Shown: positions 1 through 9,549, counted from the first letter of the stretch. The stretch is 64,000 bases of DNA from Dysgonomonas sp. 216 (GCF_010501065.1 NZ_QVMM01000005.1:62001-126000), one strand, 5' to 3'. Notes: a model not told the origin generated them from the sequence alone. Numbers and translations: made by a program.

Positions 1-2060
1 TCTCGCTGATATTAGTTATTATACTACTGACGCCCTTACTCCTTAACAAACTAAGGGTACCGCATCTGATTGGGTTAATAATCGCAGGAGCGATTATCGG
101 GCCAAACGGCTTTAACCTGATACTTCGGGATAGTAGTTTCGAGCTTTTCGGAACAGTGGGGCTCTTATACATTATGTTCCTTGCCGGGTTGGAAATGGAT
201 CTGAACGATTTTAAGAGAAACAGCACTAAAAGTCTGGCATTTGGATCTCTTACATTCGTATTACCCTTTACACTTGGCGTTTTAACAGGTATATATGTTC
301 TCGACTTTCCATTAGTAAATTCGTTCTTAATAGGGAGTATGTTTGCCTCTCATACATTAATCAGTTATCCTATAATTAGCAAGTTCGGGATAGCCAAAAA
401 CCTCGCAGTCAATGTCACTGTAGGGGGAACTGTTATAACCGACACCTTAGCTCTTTTAGTGTTATCTATCGTTACAGGAATGATAGGCGGAGACATCTCT
501 TCTGATTTTTGGATTCGCCTTATTGTATCTTTCACCATCTTCTTATTCATCACATTATTCATTATCCCTATTATAGGGCGCTATTTCTTCAAAAAGATAA
601 GCGATAATATTTTGCAATACATATTTGTCCTATCGGTAGTATTCTTTGCTGCCATACTGGCTATGAATGCCAAGATAGAAGGAATTATCGGGGCATTTTT
701 TGCCGGACTGGCACTGAATAGGTTAATACCTAAAACATCGCCCTTAATGAACAGGATAGAATTCATAGGCAATGCCTTGTTCATCCCCTTCTTCCTCATC
801 GGCGTAGGTATGCTTATCAATATAGATGCCTTGATAAGCCACCCAAATTCGATAGGCATTGCTGTAATAATAACCATCTTGGCTTTATTAGGTAAATATG
901 GCGCGGCATATTTAACTCAAAAGATGTTTAAGTTTTCGTCCGATCAACGAGGCCTTATTTTTGGATTAAGCAGTTCGCGGGCAGCAGCAACTTTGGCTAT
1001 TGTGCTTATAGGTATGCAACTCGGATTATTGACCGAAGAGGTACTGAATGCCACCGTATTGATGATATTGGTAACATGCACGGTATCTTCTGTAACAACA
1101 CAAAATGCCGCCCAGAATATAACTAAAAGTGAACTTACCGTTATCGAAGCTGACAACTCTATTAACGAAGAAAAGTTTCTCATTCCTGTCAATAATCCGG
1201 AAATGGCAACAAGGCTAACCCGCCTAAGCATGGTGCTTAAAAACTCTAAGTCGAAGAACAATCTGTATGCCTTAAACATCATAAGCAACACTACCGAGAT
1301 TAATGAAGTAAGTGAGAAAAAAGCACAGAAAATAATAGAGAACGCAACAGATATAGCAGCTTCGGCCGACAATCAAGTTACAGGATTAGTCCGTTACGAT
1401 ATTGATATACCTAATGCTATTACAGGCGTGGTAAAAGAACATAAGATAACCGATCTTGTGCTTGGCCTGCATCAGAAAAAAGACATTTCCGACTCTTTTC
1501 TGGGGATGGTAACGGAAAATCTTTTAACAAAATGCAATCATACCACAGTATTTATATATCGGGGATTTCAACCTTTAGCAACCGTTAAACGCCATTTAGT
1601 TTTTATCCCTCAAAACGCAGACAAAGAGATTGGCTTTTCTTTTTGGCTGACTAAGGTTTGGAATATCGGGCTTAACGGAAAGACAAAGATGATTTTTTAT
1701 GCACCTGCCGAAACTATCCCGTTTTTGAAAGTGTTGCAGGAAAAATATCCATTATACGCTGAATTTCATGAGTTCCATGACTGGAGTAATTTTCCGATAC
1801 TGGCCAATGACATAAAAGCCGATGATAATCTTATTTTTGTGATGAGCAGAAAAAATGAACATTCATATACACCTATGATGGAACAAATACCGGCATATTT
1901 GGATAACTTTTTCAAACACAACAACTTCATACTTGTATATCCGATACAGACGATTGAAGATGCCGAAAGCGACCTTGGATTCGACAGGCTGAATCCATCG
2001 CTTGATTATACCAGACTTACAAATTTTTCGAAAAAGATACAAAACATATTCAAAAAGTAA
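1..2060 (+). CDS. Cation:proton antiporter, CPA2 family (5' partial)
   Basis: Inner-membrane monovalent cation/H+ antiporter. The frame is open to the left edge, so the true start lies outside the window; the GTG at 156 is internal. About 685 residues are visible. The first 340 or so are hydrophobic helices of the Na+/H+ exchanger domain, with KLRVPHLIGLIIAGAIIGPN, FLAGLEMDL and a Thr-Asp pair in GGTVITDTLALL that suits the ion-binding helix. The soluble C-terminal half resembles two universal-stress-protein-like segments (around VVKEHKITDLVLGLHQKK), a common regulatory tail in Bacteroidota members. Twelve bases separate it from the next gene. The family call is firm; the ion (Na+ or K+) cannot be read. 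Confidence 0.9.
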   Translation, partial: SLILVIILLTPLLLNKLRVPHLIGLIIAGAIIGPNGFNLILRDSSFELFGTVGLLYIMFLAGLEMDLNDFKRNSTKSLAFGSLTFVLPFTLGVLTGIYVLDFPLVNSFLIGSMFASHTLISYPIISKFGIAKNLAVNVTVGGTVITDTLALLVLSIVTGMIGGDISSDFWIRLIVSFTIFLFITLFIIPIIGRYFFKKISDNILQYIFVLSVVFFAAILAMNAKIEGIIGAFFAGLALNRLIPKTSPLMNRIEFIGNALFIPFFLIGVGMLINIDALISHPNSIGIAVIITILALLGKYGAAYLTQKMFKFSSDQRGLIFGLSSSRAAATLAIVLIGMQLGLLTEEVLNATVLMILVTCTVSSVTTQNAAQNITKSELTVIEADNSINEEKFLIPVNNPEMATRLTRLSMVLKNSKSKNNLYALNIISNTTEINEVSEKKAQKIIENATDIAASADNQVTGLVRYDIDIPNAITGVVKEHKITDLVLGLHQKKDISDSFLGMVTENLLTKCNHTTVFIYRGFQPLATVKRHLVFIPQNADKEIGFSFWLTKVWNIGLNGKTKMIFYAPAETIPFLKVLQEKYPLYAEFHEFHDWSNFPILANDIKADDNLIFVMSRKNEHSYTPMMEQIPAYLDNFFKHNNFILVYPIQTIEDAESDLGFDRLNPSLDYTRLTNFSKKIQNIFKK

Positions 2061-2072
2061 AAAAGCTTATTT

Positions 2073-3125
2073 ATGAAACGATACTTGCTTTTTGTTGCCC
2101 ATTCGTATGCATATTCTATTCTGCGCCCTATACAAGACGAAATATGGAGCAGAGGAGATGATGTTGCATGGTTTATCGAAGACTCTTCGCCCGTATATTT
2201 GCGGGAAAACGAAAAGCAGTTAACAACCATAAAGGAAGTGATGGAGTATAACCCGACTGCAGTTTTTGTTCCCGGCAATTATGTATACGATTTCTTTCCG
2301 GGTATAAAAGTTGAAGTATTTCATGGACTTTATTATAAACGTACCGACTATGGCGACCACTACCGTATCAGAGGCTTTTTTGACTTGTATTGCGTAACAA
2401 GCAGTATGTTTATGCCAAAGTTCGAAGAACTTGAGAATCAACTGAAATTTTTTAAAGTTGTTCATACAGGCTGGAGCAAACTTGACTACTTAAAACCATT
2501 ATCGCCCAAACCGGCATCGGAGCGAAGAGTTATTTTATATGCTCCTACGTTTACAAAGAAGTTGAATTCGGCAGATATTTTATACGATAAGATAGAAGAG
2601 CTTATAAAAACCCGCAATTGGAAATGGATATTCTCGTTCCATCCCAAAATGGATAAAGAAACAATTGATAAATACAAACAATTATCGGCAACATACGAAA
2701 ATGCAGTTTTTTCTGAAACTGAAGATAAACTTGCCTTATTCAAGGAAGCCGACATGATGCTTAGCGATACATCATCTGTTATATATGAATTTTTATGGTT
2801 ACGAAAACCGGCTGTAACTTTAAGAAATACCTTTCCTGCAAATCATCTGATTAATATTGAAGAACCCTCAATGTTAGAGAACGCAATTGAAACAGCGATG
2901 TCGTATCCCGACCAATTAATGAATAACATTGATAGTTTTATGAATAAAGTGCATCCGTTTAAGGACGGAAAATCGTCAGCCCGCATTTTAGATGCTGTTG
3001 ATTACTTTGATAAAAACTATAAAGGGAAAATTAAAAAGAAACCTCTAAACCTGTTACGTAAGCTGAAACTTCGTAAAAAAGTTCACTATTTTCCATTCGG
3101 TCCCCGCTATTCACTTAATAGATAA
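2073..3125 (+). CDS. CDP-glycerol glycerophosphotransferase-like protein
   Basis: A 350-residue GT-B-like enzyme of the TagB/TagF (CDP-glycerol:poly-glycerophosphate transferase) superfamily. Support: HGLYYKR near residue 87, the second-domain start RVILYAPTF, SFHPKMD, and SDTSSVIYEF near 231, which correspond to the family's HP and (T/S)DxSS donor-site motifs. In Gram-negative Bacteroidota members such proteins usually act on surface glycans rather than wall teichoic acid; that role is inferred. Its stop overlaps the converging GT9 gene by 15 bases. The neighbouring envelope genes support a surface-carbohydrate function. The acceptor and the exact donor are unknown. Confidence 0.75.
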   Translation: MKRYLLFVAHSYAYSILRPIQDEIWSRGDDVAWFIEDSSPVYLRENEKQLTTIKEVMEYNPTAVFVPGNYVYDFFPGIKVEVFHGLYYKRTDYGDHYRIRGFFDLYCVTSSMFMPKFEELENQLKFFKVVHTGWSKLDYLKPLSPKPASERRVILYAPTFTKKLNSADILYDKIEELIKTRNWKWIFSFHPKMDKETIDKYKQLSATYENAVFSETEDKLALFKEADMMLSDTSSVIYEFLWLRKPAVTLRNTFPANHLINIEEPSMLENAIETAMSYPDQLMNNIDSFMNKVHPFKDGKSSARILDAVDYFDKNYKGKIKKKPLNLLRKLKLRKKVHYFPFGPRYSLNR

Positions 3126-4175
3126 AAATCTTTCCAACATTTTATCAAGCCTGCTCCAAATTGTTTCCACATCATAAAACGCATACTTCTGTTCGAATGT
3201 CAAAGTATCGTCATTTACAGCTTCCGGTTTTATTTCCATAAGCGATATCCCCTGATTACTCTCTGACGGATTGGGAAGCCAGTCTACCATATTAATTCCC
3301 GGCGGATATATAGCAAATGCCGGAAGCTGAGTAGCTTGTGCCATATGACGAGGACCACCTTCTATCCCGAAAAAGAAATCGGCGTTTTTCATCATTGCCG
3401 GCAGCTCCCTCAATGTTTTTGCTTCGATATTAATAAAAACGTTTTTGGGCTTTCCTAAAGCCTCGTAAATTTCGCTAACCAAAGCCTTCTCCCGTTCTCC
3501 TCCATAATTAAAAATCAATTGTGCTTCGGGATATTTCTCTTGAATACGGTTCAGCACAGTCAACATTTTATCCTTATCCCACATTTTATGCTCTAAGCGG
3601 GTGGCTATAGCACATATAATAACAGGTTTTGAATGATCTATACCTTCGCTCTCCATATAGCGGGCAAAGGTCTCTTTTTCTTTGTCTGTTACGTATATCC
3701 TGAAATTTACATCTTTAACCACATTAAAATCCGCGTTTAACGGGTCAAGTAAATCGAGTGTCAGATGCAAAAGGCTACGGGTTCCGTTCGGGTAGTTATA
3801 TACCCTATAATTATGAGCAAACATATTATACTCCTTTTTCCTACCGATACGGTATTTCGTTCGTAAAGAAAACGGCAGAAAGAACATTGTTTTTACAGTA
3901 GCCCGGGTATCGATAATAATATCATATTTCCCGGTTTTCATTGTCGAGCGCACCTTTTTAAGATAAGTAAAAAGACCCGACATTTCTTTTTTACTGAATG
4001 TAATAATTTTATCAATATCGGGGTGCCCCTCAAATAACGGAGCAATCTCTTCGTTCAGAACATAGTGAATTTCGGCATTTGGAAAAGTTTTACGCAGAGA
4101 TGAGCATAAAGCCGACGACAATATTGCATCTCCTACCCTACGAAACCTTATAACCAAGATTCTCTCAATTTCCAT
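3111..4175 (-). CDS. Glycosyltransferase family 9 (heptosyltransferase-like)
   Basis: A 354-residue GT-B enzyme of the ADP-heptose:LPS heptosyltransferase family, expected on the cytoplasmic face of the inner membrane during LPS core assembly. The N-terminal acceptor domain begins ILVIRFRRVGDAILSSAL. The C-terminal donor domain has an Ala-Arg-Glu-His-Lys-Trp stretch near residue 190 and FFGIEGGPRHMAQA near 270, the usual E/D..GPxHxA signature. ATG start. It lies 31 bases after the LPS-type kinase gene and is the last gene of a GT10-kinase-GT9 run. The family is confident; heptose as the sugar is an assumption. Confidence 0.85.
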   Translation of the reverse strand: MEIERILVIRFRRVGDAILSSALCSSLRKTFPNAEIHYVLNEEIAPLFEGHPDIDKIITFSKKEMSGLFTYLKKVRSTMKTGKYDIIIDTRATVKTMFFLPFSLRTKYRIGRKKEYNMFAHNYRVYNYPNGTRSLLHLTLDLLDPLNADFNVVKDVNFRIYVTDKEKETFARYMESEGIDHSKPVIICAIATRLEHKMWDKDKMLTVLNRIQEKYPEAQLIFNYGGEREKALVSEIYEALGKPKNVFINIEAKTLRELPAMMKNADFFFGIEGGPRHMAQATQLPAFAIYPPGINMVDWLPNPSESNQGISLMEIKPEAVNDDTLTFEQKYAFYDVETIWSRLDKMLERFLSIK

Positions 4176-4206
4176 ATTTATGTTGTGTTTTAATTCCGTT
4201 TTTTCT

Positions 4207-5004
4207 CTATTTCTTTTTCTTCCAGAATTTCAATTTCCGTAAAAACGCCTTTCGCTTTCGCCATTGTTCGTCGTGCCTCATCTTTATATCTACAGCCTCC
4301 TTTACAAGCGATTGATCCCAAGCCCTAACCTTCACATATTGGCGAAGTACATACTCGTATAAATCCATGCGCCCGGTAAAACGGGTAAGGTTATCAAAGC
4401 AAATCTCTTTGGGGATAGTCTCTTCCTGCCAAAAGTCCATACGGTTAATATCTATTACCGAAAATTCATAGTGTCCATTATTAACAGGATGATATAATAC
4501 ATTTGTCGAATTAAGGTCGTGATGCAATATTCCTTTTTCATGAAGATTTGCGGCAAATGCGGCAAAATCTGCAGCCATAACCTTATCAAAATCTTTCAAC
4601 CCTACCAATCTTTCACGTATAGGCAGAGCATTGTCGCTGCCCGATATGTAATAGCCGTAACAAAAAAGCCCGCATTGCCAATGCTCAACATAAGCTATTT
4701 CGACAGGTGTATTTATTCCATTATTTCTAAGTTTGGTTGCATTATTAAAAGCTCGCTTTGCCTTACTTTCTCTAAAAAAACTATACGATATGCGTTGCAC
4801 AATGTTCGGCTTCTTATAACGCTTTACAATTGTTTCTTTCAATACATCGTTGTTTGCATCAAGTTCAAAACGTTTTATAACATTTCTTTTGTCATACAAA
4901 ACAACTCCACCATTAACGAAAGACACAGGTAAACCATCCACAAACTGCAAAACAGCATTGTTAGTTTTATATTCGGGATTTATTTCTATCCTTATCTTTC
5001 CCAT
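4207..5004 (-). CDS. LPS kinase, InaA/Kdo-kinase-like family
   Basis: A 265-residue protein-kinase-fold enzyme that probably phosphorylates an LPS core sugar such as Kdo or heptose. The catalytic loop HHDLNSTN near residue 161 fits HxDLxxxN, and VIDINRMDF near residue 183 replaces the DFG metal-binding motif. The N-terminal ATP-binding lobe is weakly conserved, as usual in this family. The C-terminus is very basic (RKRKAFLRKLKFWKKKK), suggesting membrane-surface association. It lies 4 bases after the GT10 gene and 31 bases before GT9, so co-transcription is likely. Confidence 0.8.
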   Translation of the reverse strand: MGKIRIEINPEYKTNNAVLQFVDGLPVSFVNGGVVLYDKRNVIKRFELDANNDVLKETIVKRYKKPNIVQRISYSFFRESKAKRAFNNATKLRNNGINTPVEIAYVEHWQCGLFCYGYYISGSDNALPIRERLVGLKDFDKVMAADFAAFAANLHEKGILHHDLNSTNVLYHPVNNGHYEFSVIDINRMDFWQEETIPKEICFDNLTRFTGRMDLYEYVLRQYVKVRAWDQSLVKEAVDIKMRHDEQWRKRKAFLRKLKFWKKKK

Positions 5005-5008
5005 ACTA

Positions 5009-6070
5009 TCACTTATTTAAGGGTGAAGGTGCAAATATACCTTTTATCTTTTGCTCCCATTTGAACAAGTTACGGGCAATAGTATAGTTATAAAAATTAT
5101 GCCAATTTTGCATCGAACGACAAGGCTCTAATGTAACTAGCTGTTTCGGTAACGAGGGGTTTAGCCTGTCGCACAAGCCTGCGATATAGTTAAACATATT
5201 ATACTCTCCTAAAACCTGTTGTTTACAATGATTGAGTTGAACCCTGCGTTGTTCGTATACATCGTTATTTATAGCATAATCTATAACCTGCACCGATTGT
5301 TCGAAGTTGTGAATATCGATTGACAAAAAGGAATCTTCGGCAAAATAATCTGACAGGTTTGTACATCCGTAATAAAGCGGGAAGGTTTCGGCAAGAAAAC
5401 AATCCGAAATCTTTTCAGTCCAATAATATGGTTGTGATGAATTTTCGATAGATATATGATACTTATAGGGAGCCAACACATCCCATTTATCGTCAAAATC
5501 GTTTATCCCCCGCCCAAAGATATCTATCTGATCTCCATAATGTAATTTTAGTTTTTCTACAAATCTGATACGGTCCAAATGCCCTTTTGTAAAAGCCTTA
5601 TCACTTGTTATTACCGATATAAGTTTAGTTTTGGGGGGAGCAGGAGAATTGCTCAGAATATCATAATCGAGCGAATACGTACACTTTCCGCCGGAAGATT
5701 GTTTGTAACCGACAAACCAAGGCAAAACAGGCGGAGCCATTACAACATTAGGATGCTTAGTTTTTTCCTGACATGTGCATACCATGCCAAACTGACGAAT
5801 GTATGCCTGAGGATATACTAAAACAGAACGAGGCTCGGTACTTAGCAAAATTGTATTCTGAGGTGAAACCTGACAACTTTCGGCATGCCGTATGCCTTTT
5901 CCCTGTACTACCCAAAAATCGGGGTCTTCTATCTCCTCATCTATATAAAAACGATAACGCCCGTCCGAAGATAGTCCTTTTCCTCCTTGAGTCTGCCTAA
6001 GCATAATATGCCCAAGGTTATTTCGATAAGGGGTTAATTTAACCTTAAAAGGTTCAGTTTTTTTTGTCAT
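5009..6070 (-). CDS. Glycosyltransferase family 10 (fucosyltransferase-like)
   Basis: A 353-residue protein with the C-terminal GT10 alpha-1,3/1,4-fucosyltransferase region. The segment from YKYHISIENS through YWTEKISDCFLAETFPLYYG carries the conserved Glu-Asn, Glu-Lys and P-x-YYG elements that bind GDP-fucose. I chose the ATG at 6070 (MTKKTEPF). A longer frame begins with TTG at 6100, but a TACCTTTG promoter element at 6105-6112 would start transcription near 6098, downstream of that codon. First gene of the GT10-kinase-GT9 run. Probably decorates LPS or surface glycan; GDP-fucose as donor is inferred from the family. Confidence 0.8.
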   Translation of the reverse strand: MTKKTEPFKVKLTPYRNNLGHIMLRQTQGGKGLSSDGRYRFYIDEEIEDPDFWVVQGKGIRHAESCQVSPQNTILLSTEPRSVLVYPQAYIRQFGMVCTCQEKTKHPNVVMAPPVLPWFVGYKQSSGGKCTYSLDYDILSNSPAPPKTKLISVITSDKAFTKGHLDRIRFVEKLKLHYGDQIDIFGRGINDFDDKWDVLAPYKYHISIENSSQPYYWTEKISDCFLAETFPLYYGCTNLSDYFAEDSFLSIDIHNFEQSVQVIDYAINNDVYEQRRVQLNHCKQQVLGEYNMFNYIAGLCDRLNPSLPKQLVTLEPCRSMQNWHNFYNYTIARNLFKWEQKIKGIFAPSPLNK

Positions 6071-6104
6071 CCTTATTGGTTGATAAATATGAGTATTCAA
6101 AACT

Positions 6105-6112
6105 CAAAGGTA
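6105..6112 (-). promoter_or_regulatory. Bacteroidota -7 element for the GT10 operon
   Basis: On the minus strand this reads TACCTTTG, an exact match to TAnnTTTG, placing the transcript start near 6098 and about 28 bases before the ATG at 6070. No clean TTTG -33 box is seen; a 17-base palindrome (6121-6137) sits there instead. Confidence 0.6.
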
Positions 6113-6120
6113 AAAAGTAA

Positions 6121-6137
6121 TTTCTTAACTTAAGAAA
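6121..6137. promoter_or_regulatory. Palindrome at the -33 region of the GT10 promoter
   Basis: TTTCTTAA, one C, then TTAAGAAA: a perfect 8-base dyad with a 1-base centre, lying where the -33 box of the GT10 promoter should be. It could bind a dimeric regulator. AT-rich palindromes also occur by chance, so this is a candidate operator only. Confidence 0.3.
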
Positions 6138-6259
6138 CCTTACCGTATTTAATCCTCAACAAAATAACATATCCTACTAAACTAGAATAACAAAGCTCTT
6201 TTAGGGCAATGCAGAACACATTTTTAGAAAAACCTTACAAACCTTACATAAATTGCATT

Positions 6260-6592
6260 TTAATTGCCTTCCTGCTTGTCGTCTTTCTTTATATTATATG
6301 CCGAAACCTCGTAGCCTAGTTTTTCTATTGCTTTCCGGAGTTTTACCGAGTCGGTTTTATTTTCTTTATATTCAATTGTTACGGTTTTTTCAGGTAAATC
6401 CACTTTCAGGTCGGTAACACCTTTTTCGAAGGCAATATTCTTTTCGATACGTTTTTTGCAATTCTCACAAGTCATCGATACTTCGAATGTTACTTCCTGT
6501 TTATCATTCTTTTTCTTTTTATTCTGTGCCGATAGTGCTGATCCGAATGCTACTAAAAGCACAGCAACCAATGTTAAAATTTTTGTTTTCAT
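6260..6592 (-). CDS. Periplasmic heavy-metal-associated (HMA) domain protein
   Basis: A 110-residue exported protein. An N-terminal signal peptide (about residues 1-22, ending SALSA) is followed by a Lys-rich linker and one HMA domain (about 33-100). The metal-binding motif MTCENC is intact (CxxC), and KAIEKLGYEV is the usual last helix-strand of the fold. Such soluble domains carry Cu(I) or a similar soft metal to a partner; here the likely partner is the TonB-dependent receptor operon immediately upstream on the same strand (119 bases away). Metal identity is inferred from the family only. Confidence 0.85.
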   Translation of the reverse strand: MKTKILTLVAVLLVAFGSALSAQNKKKKNDKQEVTFEVSMTCENCKKRIEKNIAFEKGVTDLKVDLPEKTVTIEYKENKTDSVKLRKAIEKLGYEVSAYNIKKDDKQEGN

Positions 6593-6686
6593 AATTATAT
6601 CAATATTTATGTGTTTAATTGTTTTTGCATCCTATCTTACTAGAATTACATCCTGTTTATAATATCCTGTAATATGTGTTTTTTCG

Positions 6687-6705
6687 AAAACCTGACATAC
6701 CTGAC
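6687..6705 (-). repeat. Dispersed 19-base repeat, copy 1
   Basis: On the minus strand GTCAGGTATGTCAGGTTTT, identical to 47750-47768 on the plus strand. It contains two tandem GTCAGGTNT units. It lies 6 bases after the stop of the gene at 6712-7251. Copy 2 also follows a stop codon in the same relative orientation. Confidence 0.6.
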
Positions 6706-6711
6706 TCTTTT

Positions 6712-7251
6712 TTACAATGTTTTATTTTTGTTCTGTTTCAAACTTTCATCTAACAAGTTCATCAACTCGGTATGATTTATTTGCATCGAATTTGCTGACA
6801 GGCTGAATGGTGTGCCATAACTTCTTATATTAAAACTCATCATCTTTTTCCGCAGTTTATTTTTTTCGTTCTCGATCCAATAATCCGAATTGTTTACATG
6901 TATCAGTATAAGCTTTGTACCCTGTATTTTTATTTCCGAAAAGCCGTCCAGATTTTCCCATTCAATTTTGGCAGACATCGGTTTTTCAGGATTTACATCT
7001 ATACCTGTTTCGTCGATAACAAGAGTTAGCCTGGCTTTAATTAATCGTTTTACTGCAACATACATTCCGAATCCGAAAAACAGCACCGATATAGTTGCTA
7101 TTATTTTTATGTATATAGGGTTACTATATCTGCCGCTTGCAACATTATCAGCATTTAACAGTAGAAAAAGTCCTGCTACTACAAAGATAAACGAACCTAT
7201 AAATAATAACAGGCTCTTTTTCTTACTCGAATATATTTCTATCCTCTCCAT
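6712..7251 (-). CDS. Small two-helix membrane protein, STM3941-like
   Basis: A 179-residue protein of unknown function. Two transmembrane helices are visible (about residues 12-32 and 46-67). They are followed by a soluble domain with DETGIDVNPEKPMSAKIEWENLDGFSEIKIQGTKLI split across strands, a pattern like the PH-like domain of the STM3941 family. ATG start 8 bases after the TonB-dependent receptor stop, so it is almost certainly translated from the same mRNA. The family assignment is by pattern and should be checked by profile search; no enzymatic residues are evident. Confidence 0.7.
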   Translation of the reverse strand: MERIEIYSSKKKSLLLFIGSFIFVVAGLFLLLNADNVASGRYSNPIYIKIIATISVLFFGFGMYVAVKRLIKARLTLVIDETGIDVNPEKPMSAKIEWENLDGFSEIKIQGTKLILIHVNNSDYWIENEKNKLRKKMMSFNIRSYGTPFSLSANSMQINHTELMNLLDESLKQNKNKTL

Positions 7252-7259
7252 TTTTAGTT

Positions 7260-9464
7260 TTATAATTTACTAATATTATATCGTATTCCTGCATAAAACT
7301 TGCGTCCCATAGTTGGCCCCCAAACCATGGTGGCATCAAAATCGGGGCTATAAGGATTATCGGCAGATATTATAGGGTTCTTTTGTTTAAAATCGCCAAT
7401 ATTTTCAGCTCCTATATATATGCTCCAATCACGAAAAAACTTTGTTATCTGGGCATTTAATACTGTATACGATTTAAATTGATTGCTCCATAACGGGTTA
7501 GTTTCGTCGGGGGCAGGCATTCGCCCTCCTCCGTTAAACTGCGCTGTAACATCAAATTGCCATTTACGCAGAGGTGTTTCGTACGAGGCTGTAGCCAGTG
7601 CTTTGTATCTGCTTACTAAAGGCTTCCGCATAACGGTTCCGTTATAATTGGTTTTAGCTTCAGTCCAACGATAAGCACCCATTAAAGTAAATCCTCTGAA
7701 TAGCGGGTACGATGCCTCTATCTGGAAACTATTGGCATACGAGTTTCCTTTCAGGTTGTATATCGAAACTTCGTGTGGGTTCGAGTCTATATCAATAACC
7801 GCCTGATTCGAGAAGTCGGAATAGTACCATTCTCCGGTTACAGCCAACTCTTCGTTACCGATAGGTATATAAAAATTCGCACTGATACCGTAATTCCATG
7901 CGCTCTCTTGTTTCAAGTTGTTTTCGATATTTATTTTACGGCTACTGGCAAGCAGGTATCCGTTTTCGGGCAGAGCAAATACTGTACGATAACCTTTCCC
8001 AGCCGAAGCACGTAAAGTCCACCACGGAGCTATATCGTATTTGGCATGTAAACGGGGAGTTATAAACCAATTGTGTAACGAACTATAGTCGGCTCTTATT
8101 CCGGCAAGTAGGGTAAGTTTTTCGGTCGGCATAAATGTATATTCCATATAACCGCCCGATACAGTTTCTTTGTCGGGCTGATTCCCCCGATTCAGACGGG
8201 CAATATCTATGCTCTGCGTATATTTATCCCAATTGATACTTAAGCCGCTACTCAGTTTGTGGCTATCTCCAAAATTACGTTCGTACATAAGCGAAGCATA
8301 TAAGTTGGTCTGATAAACGTTTAATTTATCCTGAGCATATTTCGATTTCAAATCGTGATAAGACCCTGACGTAATAAGTGCCACGCTTTCATTTTTATCG
8401 GGATTGATGATGAATCCGTTTTTAGAGAATATTTCGCCCCTGTTGGTTTTCAGGTCTATCTCGTACGGAGTATACGTTGCATCTCCTATTGTATGGCGTG
8501 TTTGTCCGCTGAAACGTTCATCGTTCAATACCTTTATACCCGATTGTGAGATAAAGTTGTCGGTCTGATAGTGCCAACGATTCATTATATTGAACTGGTG
8601 CTTTTTAGGAGCATCCAGAAATGTGTCATCATTATCGTCATGCGACTGCATTTCGTTCGAATAATGAACAAATAAGCCTGTCGATAACTTGTCGTTTATT
8701 TCTATCGCGCCATCGGCATTACCTTCATATCTGCCTGCATCGCTTGCAAATATATTGAGGCTTAACGGATCGGCCGTTTTAGGTTTTTTGTATTCTATGT
8801 TTATTTGCCCTGTTATAGATTCATAACCGTTTTTCACAGATGCTGCACCTTTCGATACCTGAATACTTTCCATCCACGGGCCGGGGATATAATCCATACC
8901 GTATATACCGGCTGTTCCCCGCATATTCGGATAATTTTCGGTCAGCATTTGCACATAAGTGCCCGAAAGCCCTAGTAATTGTATTTGTTTAGCACCTGTA
9001 ACCGCATCGCTATACGATATGTCGACAGACGGATTGGTCTCAAAACTTTCGGACAGATTACAACATGCTGCCCTGCTAAGCTCTTTTATTCCTATTTTTT
9101 CGGTCTGCAATAATTCCTGCCTGCCATGTATGCGCCCGGGAACCGACTTGGTAATTACAATTTCGTCCAGCTGGGTATTCTCTTTCAGGGTTATTTTTTG
9201 TATCTCGTTGCTGTTATGTATGTGCACGGTTTGGTGTTCAAAACCAATGTAGTTTACACATAGCATATGCTCGCCTTCGGCTTGTTCTATTTCAAAAAAG
9301 CCTTTATCGTCCGATACAACTCCTTGTTGTTTATTCTCCCAATGCACTTGTGCACCTATAACGGGTTTGCTTTCGTTGTCGTATACGTAACCCTTCACAT
9401 ACTTTTCGGCATGTAGTAATAAGGGAAATGTTACGAGAAATATTATTATTCTTAAAGATTTCAT
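7260..9464 (-). CDS. TonB-dependent receptor, probably metal-related
   Basis: A 734-residue outer-membrane TonB-dependent transporter. Signal peptide (1-19), a carboxypeptidase-regulatory-like beta domain (about 20-105), a plug domain from about 120, then a 22-strand barrel ending FYAGIRYNISKL. The plug carries a Cys pair (SRAACCNLSESFETNPS) and SYSDAVTGAKQIQLLGLSG, a signature I associate with the Bacteroidota receptor subfamily found beside HMA proteins. No SusD partner is adjacent, arguing against glycan import. Its neighbours are a Cys-rich exported protein upstream and STM3941-like and HMA genes downstream, which suggests copper or another soft metal. The substrate is inferred. Confidence 0.88.
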   Translation of the reverse strand: MKSLRIIIFLVTFPLLLHAEKYVKGYVYDNESKPVIGAQVHWENKQQGVVSDDKGFFEIEQAEGEHMLCVNYIGFEHQTVHIHNSNEIQKITLKENTQLDEIVITKSVPGRIHGRQELLQTEKIGIKELSRAACCNLSESFETNPSVDISYSDAVTGAKQIQLLGLSGTYVQMLTENYPNMRGTAGIYGMDYIPGPWMESIQVSKGAASVKNGYESITGQINIEYKKPKTADPLSLNIFASDAGRYEGNADGAIEINDKLSTGLFVHYSNEMQSHDDNDDTFLDAPKKHQFNIMNRWHYQTDNFISQSGIKVLNDERFSGQTRHTIGDATYTPYEIDLKTNRGEIFSKNGFIINPDKNESVALITSGSYHDLKSKYAQDKLNVYQTNLYASLMYERNFGDSHKLSSGLSINWDKYTQSIDIARLNRGNQPDKETVSGGYMEYTFMPTEKLTLLAGIRADYSSLHNWFITPRLHAKYDIAPWWTLRASAGKGYRTVFALPENGYLLASSRKINIENNLKQESAWNYGISANFYIPIGNEELAVTGEWYYSDFSNQAVIDIDSNPHEVSIYNLKGNSYANSFQIEASYPLFRGFTLMGAYRWTEAKTNYNGTVMRKPLVSRYKALATASYETPLRKWQFDVTAQFNGGGRMPAPDETNPLWSNQFKSYTVLNAQITKFFRDWSIYIGAENIGDFKQKNPIISADNPYSPDFDATMVWGPTMGRKFYAGIRYNISKL

Positions 9465-9549
9465 TTTCTAATTATTTAAATAATGATTTATACAAATAAA
9501 GGCACAAAAGCCTGTACTATATCGCAAGACATAGCAGTATAACCATTAA

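Noticed and set aside
6231..6248. Direct repeat ACCTTACAAACCTTACA near the HMA stop
   Set aside because: Two short imperfect units next to a stop codon with no further copies seen; no support for a function.
9495..9525. Short AGGC/GCCT inverted repeat before the TonB receptor gene
   Set aside because: Only a 4-base stem; not distinguishable from chance.
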